A stretch of 32,796 nt of DNA from JBBPYR01 sp038199755 (lineage in GTDB: Bacteria > Chloroflexota > Ktedonobacteria > Ktedonobacterales > Ktedonobacteraceae). Positions 7,616-15,288 of the stretch are shown here, one piece after another (position 1 is the stretch's first letter; every line of letters starts with the position of its first letter). A program made the position numbers and the translations under genes. The notes beneath the pieces were generated by a model. It saw nothing but the letters and a program-made list of their open reading frames with translations. It was not told where the DNA came from and searched no databases. Where the stretch lies: positions 1 through 32,796 of the forward strand of contig JBBPYR010000003.1 in assembly GCA_038199755.1 (NCBI GenBank). The letters run 5' to 3'.

Positions 7616-8992
7616 ATGGGGAGCATAGTACTAGGCGCAATCAAGGCACGGTGGCAGGACCTCTTGAACGGATTCTGGTTTGTTCCGGGCCTGATTTCCC
7701 TCTGTGGCCCGTTGCTGGCTCTCCTCTTCGTCTGGCTCGACCATGTGTTCGGGGCTCCCCATCTGCTGCTGATTTTTACGGGAAATTCCACTGCTGCCAG
7801 TGGCATCCTCTCGGCGATTGCCGCTTCGTTTATCGCGGCACTTGGCCTGTCTTTCTCGATCACGATAGTCATCCTCCAATTAGTCACCAGCCAATTCACG
7901 CCTCGTGCGCTGCGCGGCTTTCTCGCTGATCGCATAACCCAGACCGTCTCCGGGGGATTTATCGCCATCTTTGCCTATGCACTGCTGGTACTCACGGCGG
8001 TGCGCGATCCATCGCAGACGAGTACAGGCTTTGTCCCGACCATCAGCATCACCATCGCGATTGCCCTCTCGTTTGTTGGCTTGATGCTCTTGTTGCTCTT
8101 CTTCCATCACACTGCCGAGTCCATTCAGATCTACAACATCACGGCACGGCTGGCACGCGAAACGCTGCACGCAATCGATCACCTGTACCCCACTTGGGGA
8201 AACGGGTCCCCTACCGAGGACGGAATGGCTCTTGTGCAGCACTGGACTGCTGAAGAACCTCCACACCGTCTCTGTGCTACGCGCTCGGGCTATGTCCAAT
8301 CCATTGCGTTCCACCACTTGCGGCGCGCTTGTACCCGTTTTGGCCCGGAGCTGCGCATGCATCTGGCGGTTTGCCCTGGAGACTTCGTCACTCCAGAGTC
8401 CGTCATTGCGGAAGTCTGGTCCCAGCGCGACCTCGAGAAGACCTCCATAGCGGTGCTTCGTCGTAGCGTGAACGTCTTGAACCAGCGCGATATACTTCAG
8501 GATGCGGCGTTTGGCATGCGCCAATTGACCGACATCGCGCTACGTGCCATGTCGCCAGCGGTCAACGACCCCACCACGGCGGTCAACTGCATCCAGTATC
8601 TGCAAGCCATCTTCGAGCACCTCGCCCACAGGGCCCTGCCCTCAGCCATTCACCATCTCGGCGATGGGAGTAGCGTCTTGGTGATGCGCTCCCGGACCTT
8701 CCACGAGTACCTGCAGTCCTTCGTCGAGATTGGCCGCGTCACCACGGACAACGCCCGTGTTGCCGATGCGTTGCTTTCAGCCCTCGAAGCGGTCGCACAC
8801 ATTGCCAATCAGGAGGGACAGGAACGCTTGCCTGTGCTTGGTTCAATTGCAGCTGCGATCGCCACTCCCGCCATCCAGGATGCACGCACAGAGCTTGACC
8901 GCACTCTGCTTGAGGAACATTTCAAGCGTATCGAGCAGATCACGCACGTACGCTCAGAGCAGATCCCGACAGGGGAGCAGACGTCTGTCTAA
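7616..8992 (+). CDS. DUF2254 family membrane protein
   Basis: This encodes 458 residues. The N-terminal part has about four transmembrane helices (near residues 22-44, 55-90, 105-130 and 140-165), with SAIAASFIAALGLSFSITIV and LQLVTSQFTPRALRGFLAD typical of DUF2254, a family of predicted bacterial membrane proteins. The remaining two thirds is cytoplasmic or extracytoplasmic. It contains FGMRQLTDIALRAMSPAVND, then PTTAVNCIQYL, which is the conserved family signature. The ATG at 7616 follows ACGAGGA. No function is known; the fold hints at a channel or transport-related protein. It appears to be monocistronic, with its own promoter at 7507, and converges with the hypothetical gene at 8999-9553. 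Confidence 0.82.
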   Translation: MGSIVLGAIKARWQDLLNGFWFVPGLISLCGPLLALLFVWLDHVFGAPHLLLIFTGNSTAASGILSAIAASFIAALGLSFSITIVILQLVTSQFTPRALRGFLADRITQTVSGGFIAIFAYALLVLTAVRDPSQTSTGFVPTISITIAIALSFVGLMLLLLFFHHTAESIQIYNITARLARETLHAIDHLYPTWGNGSPTEDGMALVQHWTAEEPPHRLCATRSGYVQSIAFHHLRRACTRFGPELRMHLAVCPGDFVTPESVIAEVWSQRDLEKTSIAVLRRSVNVLNQRDILQDAAFGMRQLTDIALRAMSPAVNDPTTAVNCIQYLQAIFEHLAHRALPSAIHHLGDGSSVLVMRSRTFHEYLQSFVEIGRVTTDNARVADALLSALEAVAHIANQEGQERLPVLGSIAAAIATPAIQDARTELDRTLLEEHFKRIEQITHVRSEQIPTGEQTSV

Positions 8993-8998
8993 GGGATC

Positions 8999-9553
8999 TC
9001 AAGGGGGGAATGGACCCAACGCCTCACGGGTTGCACGGCGGACACCACCATTGACCCTGTGGGTGCGCGTGAGATTTTTGCAATCACCAGACCTCTCTAC
9101 GAAGGGGAACGACGAGGGAGAAAACGGCCTCGCCAGGGATGGGTAGGAGCAGGTTTTGTAACGTGAGCGTGAGAGGGTGCCTGGGGAGAAGCAGCAAAGG
9201 TGGTCGTTCGCCGTCCCGTAGGTGTCGCTGCGCGAGTCCACCTCAAAGGCTGGGCCATCGAATTTGTCTTCGATGAAACCTACAGCACTCTGGGCAACTT
9301 GGAAGCTTGCACGTGCTTCGGCAGAGCTTTCCGAGTCAGCGTTCATCTGAACAAGCATATTTTGCACCAACTCGATGCGTGCTGCTGCTGTCTCATAAGA
9401 CAATCCTCTGCGCTTTATCTCTGCAAGAAGGTGCAGACCTGTTTCCAGATCGGTAGAAGGGGAAGCATGAGGCAGTGCTGAGGAATCATCAGATGGCAGA
9501 GGATCGTGGGGAGTAAGATGGCGCATTGGTTGTTTCTTTCCGTGAAGGGTCAT
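8999..9553 (-). CDS. Hypothetical protein
   Basis: This open frame has 184 codons. The first half looks like protein: an acidic Pro/Ser-rich start, then a helical segment (LETGLHLLAEIKRRGLSYET and AARIELVQNMLVQM). The second half (after about residue 105) is rich in Cys, Ser and Arg and may not be real coding sequence, so the true gene could be shorter or have suffered a frame shift. Two starts are possible (9553 and 9526), neither with a strong ribosome site. I do not recognise a family. It runs divergently from the exporter operon at 9764 and convergently to the DUF2254 gene. Confidence 0.4.
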   Translation of the reverse strand: MTLHGKKQPMRHLTPHDPLPSDDSSALPHASPSTDLETGLHLLAEIKRRGLSYETAAARIELVQNMLVQMNADSESSAEARASFQVAQSAVGFIEDKFDGPAFEVDSRSDTYGTANDHLCCFSPGTLSRSRYKTCSYPSLARPFSPSSFPFVERSGDCKNLTRTHRVNGGVRRATREALGPFPP

Positions 9554-9663
9554 TTCTTGATGAACTTCACCACTACAGACCAGTTCTACTCGTGCTCGTT
9601 CAATCCTGCTGACCAGGTAGGACGGTGATTACTCCACATGCCTTGACACTCCTTTTGCTCAAC

Positions 9664-9692
9664 TTGCCCTGAACCAACAAAATGTATATACT
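9664..9692 (+). promoter_or_regulatory. Promoter of the exporter/kinase-like operon
   Basis: TTGCCC (9664-9669) and TATACT (9687-9692) are spaced by exactly 17 bases, about 70 bases before the MFS gene. A CTACAGGAG lies just downstream of the -10. Confidence 0.5.
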
Positions 9693-9763
9693 TTCTACAG
9701 GAGTGAAATCGTGAAAAGGCATCAAGACGCCCGAAGCACATCCTAGTCTTGAGAGTGGAGCAT

Positions 9764-11230
9764 ATGCACCATCGACAGCTGGACCCCAAAGTGAGTGTGT
9801 GTATCGTCTTCGTCGTGGGCATGTTCATGAGCATCATGGATGGCACGATTGTTAATGTCGCCCTTCCCTCGATAGGCCACCAATTAGGGGTGTCGAGTAC
9901 CTCGATTGACGCAGTGGTGGTCGCGTATCTGCTGAGCCTTGCGGTGATCATCCCTGCATCTGGCTGGTTGGGCGACCGCTGGGGCACCAAGCGCGTCTTC
10001 ATAATCGCGTTAGCACTCTTCACCATCACATCGGCCCTGTGTGGTTTGGCATCGAACTTCACACTACTGGTGTTCTTCCGCTTCTTGCAAGGAGCCGCCG
10101 GTGGCGCCCTCGCTCCGGTAGGGACCGCCATGCTCTATCGGACGTTTCCTCCTGCTGAACGCGTGCGCGTTTCAAGCATCCTGATCATACCTACCGTGAT
10201 CGCGCCTGCCACTGGCCCCGTGCTTGGTGGCCTGCTGGTGGATTCGTTGTCGTGGCGCTGGGTGTTCTTCGTAAATGTGCCCATTGGGATTGCTGCCTTC
10301 CTCTTCGCCATCTTCTTCCTGCCAGAGCACCGCGAGCCGAAAGCTGGGCGTTTCGACCTGCCGGGCTTCCTGCTGGCAGGCATCGGTCTGGCACTCGCCT
10401 TATACGCATTAAGTGAAGGGCCAACCAGCGGCTGGACCTCGCCCATTGTTCTGAGTTGCGCTCTGGTCGGTCTAGTTTTGCTCAGTGCGTTCGTGGTTGT
10501 TGAGTTGCGCAAGCGAGAACCATTGCTCGACCTGTACCTGTTGAGCAATCGGCTGTTCTGCATCGCTAACCTGGTCTCCCTGGTCTCCAGTGCCGGTTTC
10601 CTGGGGGTGCTCTTCATTGCTCCACTGTTCTTGCAGCAAGGGCTTGGAGTCACGCCCCTCATCTCCGGGTTGACGACGTTCCCCGAGGCACTGGGAGTGT
10701 TGCTCTCCTCCCAGATTGTGGCCCGGATCTATCCTCGCATTGGGCCGCGTCGCCTCATGGCAGGCGGGCTCACGGGAGTAACCATCGTGATTGGGCTGTT
10801 GTCCCTGATAGGGCCCAACACCAGCCTGTGGCTGATGCGTGTGCTGATATTTCTAACAGGGGCCGGGATGGCCTTCGCGTTCGTACCCGTACAGACCGCC
10901 GCCTTCGCGACCATCTCGTCGGCAGATACTGGGAGGGCATCAGCCCTCTCGAACGCGCTGAGGCAGCTAGGGAGCGCGCTTGGGGTAGCGGTGCTGGGCG
11001 AGGTTCTCAGTGCCGTGGGACCAACGCAACTGAGTGCGACTGGAAAGGTAGTACCGAACTTGGCGGCCTATCACGCCGCCTTCCTGGCCGCCGCCGTGTT
11101 GATGTTGCTAGCTGCTGGCATCGCATTGGCCGTTTCTGATCGCGATGCAGCTCCCAGTATGTATCGTCAGACAAAGCCGAGTGGAGACGCGGATACGTCA
11201 GAAGAGACGATCTTCGTGGAAGCAGGCTAA
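9764..11230 (+). CDS. MFS multidrug exporter, DHA2 (EmrB/QacA) 14-TM type
   Basis: About 488 residues with fourteen hydrophobic segments. It is a proton-driven exporter of the inner membrane, probably for drugs or other amphiphilic compounds. The first helix carries MDGTIVNVALPSIG, the DHA2 hallmark with its membrane-embedded Asp. GWLGDRWGTKRVF is motif A, and PTVIAPATGPVLGGLL is antiporter motif C in helix 5, followed by WRWVFFVNVPIG, which is typical of the family. The ATG at 9764 is chosen over a TTG at 9749; neither has an ideal ribosome site. It is followed after 18 bases by the cytidylate-kinase-like gene, so the two are probably cotranscribed from the promoter at 9664. The substrate is unknown. 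Confidence 0.87.
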   Translation: MHHRQLDPKVSVCIVFVVGMFMSIMDGTIVNVALPSIGHQLGVSSTSIDAVVVAYLLSLAVIIPASGWLGDRWGTKRVFIIALALFTITSALCGLASNFTLLVFFRFLQGAAGGALAPVGTAMLYRTFPPAERVRVSSILIIPTVIAPATGPVLGGLLVDSLSWRWVFFVNVPIGIAAFLFAIFFLPEHREPKAGRFDLPGFLLAGIGLALALYALSEGPTSGWTSPIVLSCALVGLVLLSAFVVVELRKREPLLDLYLLSNRLFCIANLVSLVSSAGFLGVLFIAPLFLQQGLGVTPLISGLTTFPEALGVLLSSQIVARIYPRIGPRRLMAGGLTGVTIVIGLLSLIGPNTSLWLMRVLIFLTGAGMAFAFVPVQTAAFATISSADTGRASALSNALRQLGSALGVAVLGEVLSAVGPTQLSATGKVVPNLAAYHAAFLAAAVLMLLAAGIALAVSDRDAAPSMYRQTKPSGDADTSEETIFVEAG

Positions 11231-11248
11231 TAGCAAGAGGGAAACCAT

Positions 11249-11977
11249 ATGGACGCGGAACAGAGTGCCATCGCCAAGATGCACGCTATCACTATTTCAC
11301 GAGAGTATGGCAGCGGCGGCGGTGAGATTGCCGCCCGTCTGGCGCAACGCCTAGCATGGCAATTGATTGACCATCAAGTGGTGGTACAGGTGGCACAGAT
11401 GCTGCAGATCAGCCAGGAGGAAGCAGAGGAGCGCGATGAGTGTGTTGAGAGTCTGCCCACACGAATTTTCAAGAGCCTGCTACTGGTTCATCCGAGCATG
11501 CCAGTGATGGTAGATATTCCGCTCACTGTGGATGCGCGTGCCTTCCATGAAGCACGCAGCCAGATCATTGAGGGGGCAGTTGCCTCAGGGCAGGTGGTGA
11601 TCGTTGGTCGTGGGGCCCAGGCCCATTTGGCGCAGAGGAAAGATGTGCTTCATGTACGCATCATCGCACCGCTTGAGGCGCGCATCGCTTACGTGATGAG
11701 CCGCGAAGCCCTGGGTTGGGCGGCAGCTCAAGCCCGTATCCTGCAAAAAGACCAGGAGCATGCGCGCTATCTAGAGACGTTTTACCACCGCCGTCCAAGC
11801 GATCCGCATCTGTATGACCTCGTCTTGAGTACTGGCATCCTCGATCTAGAGAGTGCTGTCGATGTGATCTCCATTGTCCTTGAGCGCAAGGCGATGCGGC
11901 TCTCGATCCCAACCCAGGAACTTGGGCCAGTAGGAGGATTGTCTCAGTATCCTGATCGGCCCGAGGATTTACGGTAA
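11249..11977 (+). CDS. Cytidylate kinase-like family protein
   Basis: This encodes 242 residues of the P-loop family annotated as cytidylate-kinase-like (Cytidylate_kin2). A P-loop-like nucleotide site occurs at the N-terminus, ITISREYGSGGGEIAARLA (residues 14-32), followed by LAWQLIDHQVV, corresponding to the kinase strand 2 region. The middle has GQVVIVGRGAQAHLA and VLHVRIIAPLEARIAYVM, and a basic segment RILQKDQEHARYLETFY serves as the lid. True CMP kinases of pyrimidine salvage are different in sequence, so the substrate is open. An AGAGGG lies before the ATG at 11249. It is coupled in an apparent operon with the MFS exporter, an unusual partner. Confidence 0.75.
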   Translation: MDAEQSAIAKMHAITISREYGSGGGEIAARLAQRLAWQLIDHQVVVQVAQMLQISQEEAEERDECVESLPTRIFKSLLLVHPSMPVMVDIPLTVDARAFHEARSQIIEGAVASGQVVIVGRGAQAHLAQRKDVLHVRIIAPLEARIAYVMSREALGWAAAQARILQKDQEHARYLETFYHRRPSDPHLYDLVLSTGILDLESAVDVISIVLERKAMRLSIPTQELGPVGGLSQYPDRPEDLR

Positions 11978-12062
11978 AATGAATTTACCTCTCTGACTTC
12001 TACTCTTGCCTCATGCATTAAACTCTTGCACTGGCATTTACAAAATCACGTCTCCTCTTGCA

Positions 12063-12590
12063 TTAGGGATTAGGAAAATCCTTGGGGAGATTGATTTTCA
12101 GAGGTAAGTCAGCACGTGTCATTTTTACCTTTCCATCAGGGGATTTTACAAGCACTGTATGATACAAATCATAGTATCCAGGTTTGAGATGTGGAGGTAC
12201 ATCAACAAGGCTTGTAAAAAGTTTATTTGTCCAACTATCAGTGGTAATAGGTTTTGCGGAAGCAACAACTGATTTCCCTACAAATACCCCATTGGACGCG
12301 TTACTTTGTCGCACTCCACGCAAAAAATCATCGATAGAGGTAAATGGACCGACAAGCTCCGCATTGAGTATAACTGTATCAGGAGCATTCGTAGTAGTCG
12401 TTGGATCAGTTGTAGAACTCCACTGGATCGGTATTTGCTTCAAAGACCCAATAGTATCATCAAACCCTGCTGGCCCGTGATAAATATAGGTTTGATGGGT
12501 TGTTTGAGTAAAAGAACAAGCAGTAAAGAGTAGTACTCCTAGAATTATAAGAAACACGACTAAGTAGCTGCATTTTCTCCATACTGGCAT
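12063..12590 (-). CDS. Predicted secreted lipoprotein, unknown function
   Basis: From the ATG at 12590, preceded by AAAGGAG at proper spacing, the product has 175 residues. It begins with a signal peptide: MPVWRKCSYLVVFLII, a hydrophobic core and LLFTACSF, a near-consensus lipobox with Cys as the probable lipidated residue. The mature part is a single beta-rich domain with a Thr-rich stretch (STTDPTTTTNAPDTVI) and PPHLKPGYYDLYHTVLV near the end. An upstream in-frame start at 12734 would bury the signal peptide and is rejected. The gene is visibly more AT-rich than its neighbours, which may point to recent transfer. I do not recognise a family. Confidence 0.6.
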   Translation of the reverse strand: MPVWRKCSYLVVFLIILGVLLFTACSFTQTTHQTYIYHGPAGFDDTIGSLKQIPIQWSSTTDPTTTTNAPDTVILNAELVGPFTSIDDFLRGVRQSNASNGVFVGKSVVASAKPITTDSWTNKLFTSLVDVPPHLKPGYYDLYHTVLVKSPDGKVKMTRADLPLKINLPKDFPNP

Positions 12591-12664
12591 TTTTAGCTCC
12601 TTTCTTACATGTTCCACTTCAATGGAAAACAAAACATACGAGCCGCCCGTACTTCTCCCAACAT

Positions 12665-12708
12665 GATAGTGTTGACTTTCTGTCCTAAAAGGGTGCGTCA
12701 ACACTATC
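12665..12708. repeat. 12-bp perfect inverted repeat upstream of the lipoprotein gene
   Basis: GATAGTGTTGAC (12665-12676) and GTCAACACTATC (12697-12708) are perfect inverted copies, with centres 32 bp apart, about three helical turns. It lies roughly 75 bp upstream of the lipoprotein start. The spacing would suit two operator half-sites for a dimeric or tetrameric regulator, or the pair may form a hairpin in RNA. Each arm contains a TTGAC core that could double as a -35 element. Confidence 0.4.
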
Positions 12709-12801
12709 TGTTCAATAGCTACATAGTGATACAACGTCTCAAATTCTCTTGTGAGAGACCAGTTTCTCTATACTAGTAGTAGCCAGTTCTTGATGTAGAA
12801 T

Positions 12802-13037
12802 ATGGCGAAGTATTGTTTCTTTGCCACCATGTATGCTGGTGGCATCCTCTTCTGTGCTGAAAATACTACATCATTCTACTACATCATCGTAGATAATTAT
12901 GGGAACTACCGCTTACTGGTTTCCATCAATGGACAAATTTCTACAATAGGGAGTGGTGCTAGCTCATACCGTGCAGATGTACGAAATGATCTGCCCACTG
13001 TGTTTACAGATTTCTTCCATTTCTGCCGCAGGTACCA
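12802..13037 (+). pseudogene. Possible relic of an extracellular lectin-like domain
   Basis: The frame from ATG 12802 gives GGILFCAENTTSFYYIIVDN and YGNYRLLVSINGQISTIGSG. This resembles the beta-sandwich domains found outside the membrane in proteins I associate with Ktedonobacteria, including kinase ectodomains (pattern: FYYFxVxxxGxYxLxxxxNG). The frame then runs without break into the GH30 relic in another frame, which it does not continue. It may be a small gene or part of a larger lost one. The assignment is tentative. Confidence 0.22.
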
Positions 13038-13046
13038 TATACAATT

Positions 13047-13280
13047 GCAGACGTTCGTCGCGCCCACCCGGACCTGCGGCTCTACCAGAGCGAGCAGGAG
13101 TGCGGCTTCGGCGAGAATAACTGGCGCTACTGCCGCTATACCTGGTCATTAATGAAGCACTTTTTCGGCAACGGGGTGTCGGCCTACTTGTACTGGAACC
13201 TTTCGATGCCCAAGGACCAGTTGAGCACCTGGGGCTGGCCGCAAAACTCGCTGGTGACGGTCGACACCGAGACGAAGTAA
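13047..13280 (+). pseudogene. C-terminal relic of a GH30-type glycosidase
   Basis: In frame with the TAA at 13278-13280 the sequence reads ADVRRAHPDLRLYQSEQECG, then FGENNWRYCRYTWSLMKHFF, then GNGVSAYLYWNLSMPKDQ and WGWPQNSLVTVDTETK. This is the end of the catalytic barrel of GH30 beta-glycosidases (glucosylceramidase or xylanase type), with the nucleophile Glu in QSEQECG. The first 300 or so residues are missing, and no start codon or ribosome site precedes it. Two stop codons follow in tandem. It abuts the tail of the GH51 gene, so the locus probably once held a hemicellulose-degrading cluster. Confidence 0.6.
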
Positions 13281-13308
13281 TAATCCGCTGGCATATCTCC
13301 CTGAGCCG

Positions 13309-14805
13309 CTACCTTTTTGTAACCACCTGGATCGTGTAGGCACACACAGACATGGGCGGCAGAACGGTTGTCAAGCTCTCTGCGGCGAACTGAAGCCCTG
13401 TGAAGGCAATGGGCTTGACCCGCCCAGGCTCCTGGAACGTGTTATGTGCTCCCATCTCCTCGGCGGTCAGAACCATGCCTGTCGCCTCTGACACCTGCAC
13501 CCCCCGCAACTCGCAGTGAACCGCTGCCTCTTTATGCGGGTCGACATTACACAGTGTGAGAGAGACCTTTCCGTCACCTGCCTGGGAAGCGGAGGCACTC
13601 ACTTGTGGAATCTGCTTGTCATCGAGCGTGTACAGATCGGACTCAAGGAAGCAAGGCAGCAAGATGGCCTCTTGATGCACCTGATACAGGTCAAAGACAT
13701 GATAGGTGGGCGTGGTGAGCATTGACGCGCCATCAGTCAAAATCAGTGCCTGCAGAACGTTGACGACCTGGGCGAGATTGGCCATCTGCACCCGGTCACA
13801 GTGGTTGTTGAAGATGTTGAGGGTTACTCCCGCCACTAAGGCATCACGCATCGTATTTTGCTGGTAGAGGAAGCCAGGATTGGTGCCTGGTTCCACATCA
13901 TACCAAGTCCCCCATTCATCGACGATCAATCCTACACGTTTGTCAGGATCATAGCGATCCATAATGGTGCCATGCCGACGGATCAGATTCTCCATACGGA
14001 GACCGTGGCTGAGGGTATTAAACCAAGCCCGTTCGTCGAAACCAGTCGCTGGTCCTTTGACATTCCAGACGTCTTCAAGAGGGTGGGTGTAGTAGTGGAG
14101 GCTCAACCCATGTAGATAGGGAGTCGCCTCCCGCATCAGCACCTCGGTCCAGGCATAATCGGCAGCGTTAGGACCACAGGCAATCTTGAAGACCTGATTG
14201 CCGCTCAAATTTCGCACATAGGTTTGGTAACGTCGGTAGAGGTCGGCATAGTACTCTGGCCGCATGCTCCCTCCGCAACCCCAGTTTTCGTTGCCCACCC
14301 CGAAATACGGCAGTCTCCATGGCTCATCACGCCCATTCCTGCGCCGTAGGTTGGCCATCTGTGAGGAACCAGCAAAGGTGATGTATGCCACCCATTGTTC
14401 CATCTCTTGCACCGTTCCACTGCCCACGTTACCACAGATATAGGGGTCCGCGCCAATTAGAGCGCAGAGGTCAAAGAACTCATGCGTGCCGAACTGATTG
14501 TCTTCTACCACTTTTCCCCAATGGGTATTCACACTGCTTGGGCGTTCTGTGCGAAGGCCGATGCCATCCTGCCAATGGTATTCGTCAGCAAAGCAGCCGC
14601 CAGGCCAGCGCAGCACCGGTACATGAAGCTTGCGCAGAGCCTCTACCACATCATTGCGGATTCCTCTGGTGTTAGGGATAGGCGAGTCTTCCCCGACCCA
14701 GATTCCCTCGTAGATACACCGCCCCAAATGTTCAGCAAAGTGGCCGTACACATTCTTGTTGATCCTCTGCTTGCCCTGATCTGCCTGGATAATCAGATGA
14801 TTCAC
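13309..14805 (-). CDS. abfA: GH51 alpha-N-arabinofuranosidase
   Basis: About 498 residues, the usual length for GH51. The enzyme releases terminal L-arabinose from arabinoxylan or arabinan oligosaccharides, normally in the cytoplasm. No signal peptide is seen. The N-terminus has NVYGHFAEHLGRCIYEGIWV and VLRWPGGCFADEYHWQDGIG, the classical family blocks. The acid/base is Glu173 in VGNENWGCGG, and the nucleophile is Glu297 in IVDEWGTWYDV. The GTG start at 14805 is preferred because GGAG lies eight bases upstream and the protein then begins NHLIIQADQGKQRINKNVYG. The longer frame to 14931 adds unrelated residues. It is transcribed towards the GH30 relic. Operon partners are absent. Confidence 0.9.
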   Translation of the reverse strand: MNHLIIQADQGKQRINKNVYGHFAEHLGRCIYEGIWVGEDSPIPNTRGIRNDVVEALRKLHVPVLRWPGGCFADEYHWQDGIGLRTERPSSVNTHWGKVVEDNQFGTHEFFDLCALIGADPYICGNVGSGTVQEMEQWVAYITFAGSSQMANLRRRNGRDEPWRLPYFGVGNENWGCGGSMRPEYYADLYRRYQTYVRNLSGNQVFKIACGPNAADYAWTEVLMREATPYLHGLSLHYYTHPLEDVWNVKGPATGFDERAWFNTLSHGLRMENLIRRHGTIMDRYDPDKRVGLIVDEWGTWYDVEPGTNPGFLYQQNTMRDALVAGVTLNIFNNHCDRVQMANLAQVVNVLQALILTDGASMLTTPTYHVFDLYQVHQEAILLPCFLESDLYTLDDKQIPQVSASASQAGDGKVSLTLCNVDPHKEAAVHCELRGVQVSEATGMVLTAEEMGAHNTFQEPGRVKPIAFTGLQFAAESLTTVLPPMSVCAYTIQVVTKR

Positions 14806-14949
14806 AGCTCTTTCTCCTTTACCGTGGTGTTGCCAGAAGGCCCCTACATGGTACGACATGGGGATGAATGGCAACTCTTTCCTCTTGATACCTATACAGT
14901 TTAAATATAGGGCGAATATATCCGACCACACAACGTAACTATTGAGTAG

Positions 14950-15085
14950 TCAGAGACAAGCACCTTGCTTCTCTTGCCAACGTCGGTACACCTTCGTTGG
15001 TGGGCTGCCTGTCAGACAACCTATCGTCTCAAGCTTCGGCTTAGGGACAAGCCCCGTCATTTATGCGGGGGTATCTGACATCTCC
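14950..15085 (+). mobile_element. Possible IS200/IS605-type right-end relic with structured RNA-like sequence
   Basis: The + strand shows AAGC-TTCG-GCTT (15031-15042), a stem with a UUCG tetraloop. It is followed by GGGACAAG and CCCCG (15052-15056), nine bases, CGGGG (15066-15070), then GTATCTGAC. Right ends of IS605 elements, which also form the 3' end of the omega RNA of TnpB, often have this AAGCCCCGTC...GGCGGGG arrangement. A short frame ending LVGCLSDNLSSQASA and stop overlaps it, which would suit a tnpB tail. No tnpB body and no left end are present. The identification rests on recalled patterns and is tentative. Confidence 0.4.
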
Positions 15086-15288
15086 GTACCACTATTGGAC
15101 GTAGCAACGTCCTTCCATTCCTTTTCTCCCTGCTTACAGGTTTGGGGCCCCTCTCCTCTTTTCTGAAGCACGCTCACTTCAAAAAAAAGGTGACATGAGT
15201 ATGTCATTCTTACGCTTTTCTTACCAGGGAGTGGTAATCTGGAAGAGAAGATTTCATTTCATGAGTGGTCTATGAGGAGTTAAAATAC
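15086..15288. other. Upstream region of GH15 copy 2
   Basis: Together with the preceding element this makes up the gap between the divergent GH51 and GH15 genes. No clear promoter hexamers could be fixed. AGGAG at 15275-15279 is the ribosome site that decides the start of the next gene at 15289. Confidence 0.35.

Noticed and set aside
7462..7929. 155-codon + strand frame overlapping the DUF2254 start
   Set aside because: It covers the promoter and runs out of frame through the recognisable membrane protein.
7880..8524. 214-codon minus-strand frame
   Set aside because: Antisense shadow of the DUF2254 gene, with low-complexity polar sequence.
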